DNA from: an uncultured Collinsella sp.
GTDB lineage: Bacteria; Actinomycetota; Coriobacteriia; Coriobacteriales; Coriobacteriaceae
DNA length: 11,628 bases
Reading direction: 5' to 3'
Assembly (NCBI GenBank): GCA_900549135.1
Contig: URNI01000058.1
Span: forward strand, 1-11,628
Shown: positions 6,843 to 11,628 of the stretch, piece by piece
How positions within the stretch are numbered: the first letter of the stretch is position 1
How the letters are laid out: every line of letters begins with the position of its first letter
Notes under the pieces: model-generated
What the model was told of the DNA's origin: nothing
Database searches by the model: none
The model's input: only the letters and a program-made list of their open reading frames with translations
Program-made: the position numbers and the translations under genes

Positions 6843-8951
6843 CTAGGCTTGTTCGGTGCCCGCGGCCTCCAGGCCGATCAAACGGAACGGGTCCGCCACG
6901 CCGCCGATCGACTTTTGCAGTTCGCGTTGACGTTGCGAATCCTGCGCGGCCTGCACGGTCAGCGCGCGACGGGCCTCATCATCGAGTGAACGGTCCTGGC
7001 GCAGCTTGGCCTGTGCGGCACGCATGCGACGCTTGATGGTGTAGAGCTCAAGCGTATCAAGCATAAACACGATGTTCGTCTCGGTGGGGTGCTTGCTCGT
7101 CGCGGAGATGCGCCCGGCACTCACAAGCGTTGCCGCATCGGGACACACTGAGCGCGCCGCATCCATGCAGGCTGCAGGATCGGTTCCCGGCGGCGTTGCC
7201 AGAACGGCCCATGCAATGGACTCGTGACGCGGGTCAACCCACTCGATGGAGCAGATGCGGTCGGCATACGTGCGGAACAGGTCGGGGTAGCTCGTGAGCA
7301 TCGTCAACAGCTCGCGCTCCCCTGCCAAGGACTTGCGTTCAAGATCGGTAAGAACCATCGGCGCCGCCGCAGCCGGTGCGCCCGAACCGTCAGCCACAGG
7401 CACAGCGCCCATACCATCAGGCACATCGATCGGCGGCAGGTCGTCGACGACCTCCACGGGCGCGGCGCCGTAGGCATCGAGCGGGACGTAGTCGTACGGC
7501 TCTTCTTCGACCGGCGCGGACACCGGCGGCGTCGCGCCCGATGCCCAAGCACCGCGACCGGCATCGCGAGAACCCGACGCCCGACCGCCCGCGCTACCGG
7601 ACCGCTCAGTCTGTGCCCGCTGGCGCTCATAGTTCTGCTCACGACGTCGTTCTGCATCCTCGCGCTTGGCGACATCGCGAAACACACGACCCGAGCTCGC
7701 GCGCACCGTCTCCAGATCCAAACCCAGCAGATCGGCAATCTGGATAAAGTACGTGTCGATCATATAGCTGTTGCGCAACGGATAGATAAGCGTCAGCGCA
7801 TCTTCCAGCGCCTTAGCGCGACCGCCCGGCGTGGTGATGTCGCTCGACTCCTGCAGCGACCGGTATACAAAGTCCATGAGGGGCTCGGCGGCGTCGATAC
7901 GCGCCTGCAGTGCCTCGCCACCATGCGCGGTGATGAACTCCATGGGGTCGTTGCCGTCGGGAAGCACCACGCAGCGCAGGTCCATGGAATCCTGCTCGAT
8001 AAACTGAATCGCGCGACGGGCGGCCTTCTGGCCCGCTGCATCGCCGTCGAACATATACACGATGCGCTTGGCAAAGCGGGTGAGCGTCTTTACATGATGT
8101 TCCGTCAGCGCCGTGCCCAGCGTGGCGACGACGTTTTTAATCCCCGCCTCCCAGCAGGCGATGCAATCGGTATAGCCCTCTACCACGATGGCGGTATCCT
8201 GCGCGACGATAAACTCCTTGGCCCAATTAAAGCCGTAGAGGTTTCGCTTTTTATGAAACACGCTCGTCTCGGCGGTGTTGAGATACTTAGGCTGGCCGTC
8301 GCCCATAATGCGACCGCCAAAAGCAATGTTGTGACCCTGCTCGTCAAAGATGGGGAACATCACGCGGTCGTAAAAGCGGTCGGCAAGCTGCCCGCGCCCG
8401 CGACTCACGGCAACGTTGGCGTCGATCATCTCCTGCGGGGTAAAACCCGCCTGGGACAGGTGCGACACCAGCGCGTTACGGCCCGGTGCAAAGCCCAGGC
8501 AGTAGCGGCGGCAGACGTCGCCGCCCATGCCGCGGCTGGCAAAGTACTCGCGCGGACGGCCGTCCTTACCGCGCATGAGCATGGTGTGGTAGAACTGGGC
8601 GGTCTCGGCGCACAGATCGTAGATGCGGGCACGCTTGGTGCCGCGCTCGCGGCGATCTCCGGTGTCATGCAGCTCAATACCCGCGCGATCGGCCAAGTAA
8701 CGGATTGACTCGGGAAAGCTCAGGTTCTCGCGCTTCATGATATACGTGAAAACGTCGCCACCCTCGCCGCAACCAAAGCAATGCCACACCTGCGTGGCGG
8801 GGATAATGTGGAAGGACGGCGTCTTCTCGCCATGGAAGGGGCAGCATCCCCAAAACTCATGGCCGCGAGGCTTGAGCTCGACCGTTTCCTGCACGATGGC
8901 AACCAGGTCAGACGCAGCGCGTACCTGGTCTTTTTCCTCATCGCTAATCAC
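6843..8951 (-). CDS. dnaG: DNA primase DnaG
   Basis: A 702-residue bacterial primase that lays RNA primers for replication at the DnaB helicase. The N-terminal CHC2 zinc domain has C37-P-F-H40 with EKTPSFH and HCFGCG (C58, C61). The TOPRIM core follows, with VVEGYTD (E258) and FDGDAAG (D302, D304), the metal-binding acidic residues. Residues about 430-535 form a low-complexity linker rich in R, G, A and P, unlike the flanking conserved parts. Residues 536-702 match the helicase-interacting C-terminal region only loosely. Start is GTG (8951-8949), giving ISDEEKDQVRAASDLVAIVQ, the usual DnaG N-terminus, with a G-rich Shine-Dalgarno (AGGGGGTGA) a few bases upstream. It overlaps the ribF 3' end by 8 bp, implying translational coupling. 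rpoD follows, the dnaG-rpoD arrangement of macromolecular-synthesis operons. No cassette rpsU is present here. Confidence 0.96.
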   Translation of the reverse strand: MISDEEKDQVRAASDLVAIVQETVELKPRGHEFWGCCPFHGEKTPSFHIIPATQVWHCFGCGEGGDVFTYIMKRENLSFPESIRYLADRAGIELHDTGDRRERGTKRARIYDLCAETAQFYHTMLMRGKDGRPREYFASRGMGGDVCRRYCLGFAPGRNALVSHLSQAGFTPQEMIDANVAVSRGRGQLADRFYDRVMFPIFDEQGHNIAFGGRIMGDGQPKYLNTAETSVFHKKRNLYGFNWAKEFIVAQDTAIVVEGYTDCIACWEAGIKNVVATLGTALTEHHVKTLTRFAKRIVYMFDGDAAGQKAARRAIQFIEQDSMDLRCVVLPDGNDPMEFITAHGGEALQARIDAAEPLMDFVYRSLQESSDITTPGGRAKALEDALTLIYPLRNSYMIDTYFIQIADLLGLDLETVRASSGRVFRDVAKREDAERRREQNYERQRAQTERSGSAGGRASGSRDAGRGAWASGATPPVSAPVEEEPYDYVPLDAYGAAPVEVVDDLPPIDVPDGMGAVPVADGSGAPAAAAPMVLTDLERKSLAGERELLTMLTSYPDLFRTYADRICSIEWVDPRHESIAWAVLATPPGTDPAACMDAARSVCPDAATLVSAGRISATSKHPTETNIVFMLDTLELYTIKRRMRAAQAKLRQDRSLDDEARRALTVQAAQDSQRQRELQKSIGGVADPFRLIGLEAAGTEQA

Positions 8952-9951
8952 GGATGCTCACCCCCTGATCGCCCAAGTTGTGACGAATATCCTCGATATT
9001 ACCCTCGACGGTCGCGATCAACTCATCCAGCGAATCGAACACACGCGAGGGACGCAGCCAGCGCGTAAACGCCAGCGAAACGGAAGCGCCGTACAGGTCG
9101 CCCGTATAACCAATTAAATTAGCCTCGAGATGCGCAGATGCCGCATCGTCAGCATACGTTGGCGGCAGGCCGACGTTCACAGCAGCGGGCCACGCGGTGT
9201 CATCGACCAGCACCAGACCCTCATACACGCCATCGGCTGGCACCTGAATGCCGTCGGGAACCTGCAAGTTTGCCGTGGGAAAGCCCATGCCAGAACCCTC
9301 GTGACGGCCGCGAATAACACCGCCACGCACCATATACGGACGGCCGAGTAACCCAGCAGCAAGCTCCACATGGCCCTGTCCCAGCTCATGACGAATGCGG
9401 GTGGCGCAAATGGCCTCACCGCCCTCGCAAAGCAGGTCGTGACCATACACGTCAACGCCGTGCTCGGAACCCCAGGAGCGCATCTCGGCAACACCAGAAG
9501 CACCGCCACGACCCAGCCTAAAGTCACTGCCAACGCGAATCGATCGAATGTCGACCAGACGCGACACCAGCGAGAGAAAAGCAACATGGTCAAGCGCCGC
9601 AACCTCAGGCGTAAAGGGAACGGCCACCACCGCATCGACCCCGGTTTGAGCCAAGGCATGCAGACGGTCGGCCGTCGTCATCAATTTTTGAGCGGGCGAA
9701 GGGCTCACCACAACGTCCGGGTCGGGATCGAAGGTAACCACGACCGCCTTACAGCCATGGGCACGGGCATCACGGACAAGCGCTTCGATGAGTTCCTGGT
9801 GTCCACGGTGAACGCCGTCGAACACGCCAATGGCGATTGAAGCGGCACCCAAGTGCTCACACTCATCAAACGTATCGGCAGCAACGATGCGAGCCTCGTC
9901 CGACTCGCCCGCGAAAAAGACACGCGCGAGCTCGCGAGCGGACAACATCAT
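8944..9951 (-). CDS. ribF: Bifunctional riboflavin kinase/FAD synthetase RibF
   Basis: A 335-residue cytoplasmic enzyme that phosphorylates riboflavin to FMN and adenylates FMN to FAD. The N-terminal FAD synthetase (nucleotidyltransferase) domain has GVFDGVHRGHQ (42-52) and DFRLGRGGASG (143-153). The kinase domain from about 200 has LLGRPY, GMGFPTANL (221-229) and HLEANLIGYTGDLYG (274-288), whose Glu276 fits the family's catalytic position. The stretch NVGLPPTY (259-266) differs from the more usual NVGTNPTF, a modest deviation in a substrate-binding loop. The ATG at 9951 is followed by a second ATG. The first overlaps the truB stop as ATGA. The gene lies between truB and dnaG with overlaps on both sides, so it is co-translated with them. 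No FMN riboswitch is visible; supply is probably set by the operon. Confidence 0.95.
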   Translation of the reverse strand: MMLSARELARVFFAGESDEARIVAADTFDECEHLGAASIAIGVFDGVHRGHQELIEALVRDARAHGCKAVVVTFDPDPDVVVSPSPAQKLMTTADRLHALAQTGVDAVVAVPFTPEVAALDHVAFLSLVSRLVDIRSIRVGSDFRLGRGGASGVAEMRSWGSEHGVDVYGHDLLCEGGEAICATRIRHELGQGHVELAAGLLGRPYMVRGGVIRGRHEGSGMGFPTANLQVPDGIQVPADGVYEGLVLVDDTAWPAAVNVGLPPTYADDAASAHLEANLIGYTGDLYGASVSLAFTRWLRPSRVFDSLDELIATVEGNIEDIRHNLGDQGVSIRD

Positions 9952-10880
9952 CGAACACCGCCGATTGCCTGCGGAAACACGTGCTCCATGACAAAGCGGC
10001 CGTCCTCAATGCGGGCGAGAGCCTTGAGTCCCCCATCGAGCACCAACGCAAACGGCGCCTTCGAGGAATCGAAATCGGCAAGCGCACGCTCAACGGGAAT
10101 GCGTCGGCCGCAGAGCAGGTCGTCGGCAAGATTGCCCGGCAAGTCAACACGTGTGGCGCCCAGGGCCGCAATGGGATCCAGGGCAAAGCCAGCCGCGGAC
10201 TCGGGAGAAAGCTCCTCGACCGCATGACAAGCGCCAATGGAAACAACACCGGAAGCCGTGCGGCGCAGCGCGGAAATATGCGCGGCGCTATCGCAAGCGC
10301 GGCCCAGGTCGCGAGCGAGCGCACGGATATAGGTGCCCTTGCTCACCGAGAACGCCACGGTCCACACACACGTATCACCTTCGCCGCCCACGGCGATCAG
10401 GTCGGCGGCATAGACCTCGACGGGGCGCGGAGGTAGGTCCACCGCATTGCCCTCGCGAGCAGACTTGTAGGCGCGAACGCCATTGATCGAGATAGCAGAA
10501 AACGCCGGCGGCACCTGCATCTGCGGGCCCAGCATGGCGGCCAAGCGCTCACGAGCATAGGCAGGATCGCGGAGCTCGTTGGCAACAGCCACCGTGCGGA
10601 CCGCCTCGCCCTCCGCATCATCGGTATTGGTCTCGACGCCAAACGAGATGTCGGCGACGTAGCTTTTGGTATCGAGTGTGAGCATGCCCAGCAGACGCGT
10701 TGCCTGGCCCACGCCCACCACCATGACACCCGATGCCATGGGGTCGAGCGTTCCGGCATGACCGACGCGCCGCTCATGGAGGGCGCGTCGGCATTGCGAA
10801 ACCACGTCGTGGGACGTGCAGCCCACCGGCTTATCGACGGCGAGCAGCAGATTAAGTTGAGAAGGTGTACGACGAGCCAT
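9948..10880 (-). CDS. truB: tRNA pseudouridine(55) synthase TruB
   Basis: A 310-residue enzyme that converts U55 in the T loop of tRNAs to pseudouridine. Near the N-terminus LLAVDKPVGCTSHDVV is typical. The catalytic Asp46 lies in GHAGTLDPMASGVM (40-53). Further family motifs are VPPAFSAI with GVRAYKSAREG (123-144), KGTYIRALARDLG (181-193) and LRRTASG (205-211). A C-terminal domain of about 70 residues completes the usual length. The ATG at 10880 lies 15 bp after the nrnA-like stop and has only a GGATGG-like site close upstream, so it may depend on coupled translation. The order nrnA-truB-ribF is the common bacterial translation-cluster arrangement, usually downstream of infB and rbfA, which would lie beyond the window. 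Confidence 0.96.
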   Translation of the reverse strand: MARRTPSQLNLLLAVDKPVGCTSHDVVSQCRRALHERRVGHAGTLDPMASGVMVVGVGQATRLLGMLTLDTKSYVADISFGVETNTDDAEGEAVRTVAVANELRDPAYARERLAAMLGPQMQVPPAFSAISINGVRAYKSAREGNAVDLPPRPVEVYAADLIAVGGEGDTCVWTVAFSVSKGTYIRALARDLGRACDSAAHISALRRTASGVVSIGACHAVEELSPESAAGFALDPIAALGATRVDLPGNLADDLLCGRRIPVERALADFDSSKAPFALVLDGGLKALARIEDGRFVMEHVFPQAIGGVR

Positions 10881-10895
10881 GTACCATCCAAAAAG

Positions 10896-11628
10896 TTAGA
10901 GCTCGACGGTCACCGAAGCGGGATCCTCCCCTACCAGCTCGGCCAGCATGGGAAGTGCCGCGGTGAGCGTCTCGGAAATCGTTCCGGCGTTGGTAAAGCC
11001 GGCGGCAGCGTGGTGCCCACCTCCGCCAAAGTTGGCCGCAATCTCGGAAACATCAAGTTCGCCCTTGGAGCGCAGGTTGCCGCGCACCTTGGTATCGCCC
11101 TCGATGCCCTTAAGGAACAGGCAGACCTCGACGCCCATCACCGCGCGCACCACATCGACCAGGCCGTCGCACTCGTCCGAGGTGACGCCGCAGTCCTTAA
11201 GGTCGCTCTCGTAGGCGTAGCTATACGCCACGCGCCCGTGCGCGACCGTCTTGATGCGACCCATGACGATGGACTTGAGGTGCAAGAACTCGACACGCAT
11301 GCTCTGATAGACCTCGAGCGCGACGCGTGCCGGATCGGCACCGTGCGCCACCAGACGCGAGGCGGCATGAAACGCTGCGGCATCGGCGTTCTGATACTGA
11401 AAACGACCGGTGTCGGTGACCAGGCCGCACAGCAGGCAGGTAGCGATACTATCGCTTGCAGTAATGCCGCAATCGGCCAAAAAGCGGTCAATAATCATGG
11501 CGCAAGCAGCGGCATTGACACACCTAAGGCTGACCTCGGCAAACTCCTCGCGCGCCGGGTGATGGTCAAAGCACGCCACGTGGGCCGAACGACGCAGCAC
11601 CTCGGCAGAATTATTGAGGCGCTCGACG
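10896..11628 (-). CDS. nrnA: DHH/DHHA1 phosphoesterase, NrnA-like (nanoRNase / pAp phosphatase), 5'-truncated
   Basis: About 243 residues remain of a gene whose start lies beyond the window. The frame stays open to the edge, and GTG at 11600 is an internal Val, not a start. Visible motifs are FDHHP near the start (the metal-binding DHH), LVTDTGRFQY (middle of the DHH domain), and GGGGHHAAAGF near the C-terminus, the substrate-binding glycine loop of DHHA1. Family members degrade 2-5-nt RNAs and/or dephosphorylate pAp; some cleave linear cyclic-dinucleotide products. The sequence cannot tell which. RecJ is less likely because the DHH-DHHA1 spacing is short and the neighbour is truB. The stop is 15 bp before truB. 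The missing N-terminus holds the first metal-binding residues. Confidence 0.88.
   Translation of the reverse strand, partial: VERLNNSAEVLRRSAHVACFDHHPAREEFAEVSLRCVNAAACAMIIDRFLADCGITASDSIATCLLCGLVTDTGRFQYQNADAAAFHAASRLVAHGADPARVALEVYQSMRVEFLHLKSIVMGRIKTVAHGRVAYSYAYESDLKDCGVTSDECDGLVDVVRAVMGVEVCLFLKGIEGDTKVRGNLRSKGELDVSEIAANFGGGGHHAAAGFTNAGTISETLTAALPMLAELVGEDPASVTVEL

Noticed and set aside
7224..8708. A 494-codon open frame on the plus strand, antisense to dnaG
   Set aside because: Same explanation: dnaG is complete with zinc and TOPRIM motifs on the minus strand, and the antisense product looks like low-information R/H/G-rich translation.
11598..11600. GTG at 11600 as the start of the nrnA-like gene
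   Set aside because: The frame continues open to the window edge, and the region upstream is needed for the N-terminal part of the DHH domain. The DHH motif lies only about ten residues after this codon.

Overview
The window is a core-genome segment of a fairly GC-rich Gram-positive bacterium. My best guess is an actinobacterium of the class Coriobacteriia (Collinsella/Olsenella-like). That guess rests on GC-rich codon use, an Asp23/FakA gene pair of Gram-positive type, a principal sigma factor with a long acidic N-terminus, and a dnaG-rpoD pair joined to the truB-ribF cluster. The taxonomic call is inference. The same data could fit a neighbouring actinobacterial lineage. All supported genes lie on the minus strand, so transcription runs from high to low coordinates.

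Layout in transcription order. (1) 11628-6843 is one tightly packed group: nrnA-like DHH/DHHA1 phosphoesterase (5'-truncated by the window), truB (tRNA pseudouridine-55 synthase), ribF (riboflavin kinase/FAD synthetase) and dnaG (primase). truB/ribF overlap by 4 bp and ribF/dnaG by 8 bp. After a 95-110 bp gap with a possible promoter comes rpoD (principal sigma factor), ending in a GC-rich hairpin. This is the nusA/infB-type translation cluster tail fused to the dnaG-rpoD part of the classical macromolecular-synthesis operon. (2) 5376-5072 is a short intergenic/RNA region. It holds a nested inverted repeat of possible REP/MITE type, an A/T-rich UP-like stretch with a good sigma-70 promoter, a tRNA-Asn(GTT) with encoded CCA, and a clear intrinsic terminator. 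(3) 5071-1 is a second operon: an Asp23/Gls24-family protein (YloU type), a FakA-type fatty-acid kinase (YloV type), recG, rsmD and the first 17 codons of coaD. Gaps are 27 and 10 bp, then overlaps of 4 and 8 bp.

Functionally the window joins DNA replication and repair (DnaG, RecG), transcription initiation (RpoD), tRNA and rRNA modification (TruB, RsmD), small-RNA/pAp turnover (NrnA), and cofactor or lipid-precursor metabolism (RibF, CoaD, FakA). I found no CRISPR array, phage, insertion sequence or defence system, and no gene of unknown family. The less ordinary features are small: the nested inverted repeat beside the tRNA, a hexanucleotide microsatellite inside rpoD, an acidic duplicated tail on RsmD, a lineage-type insertion in RecG, and two genes (asp23 and rpoD) whose likely GTG starts lie downstream of a misleading in-frame ATG.
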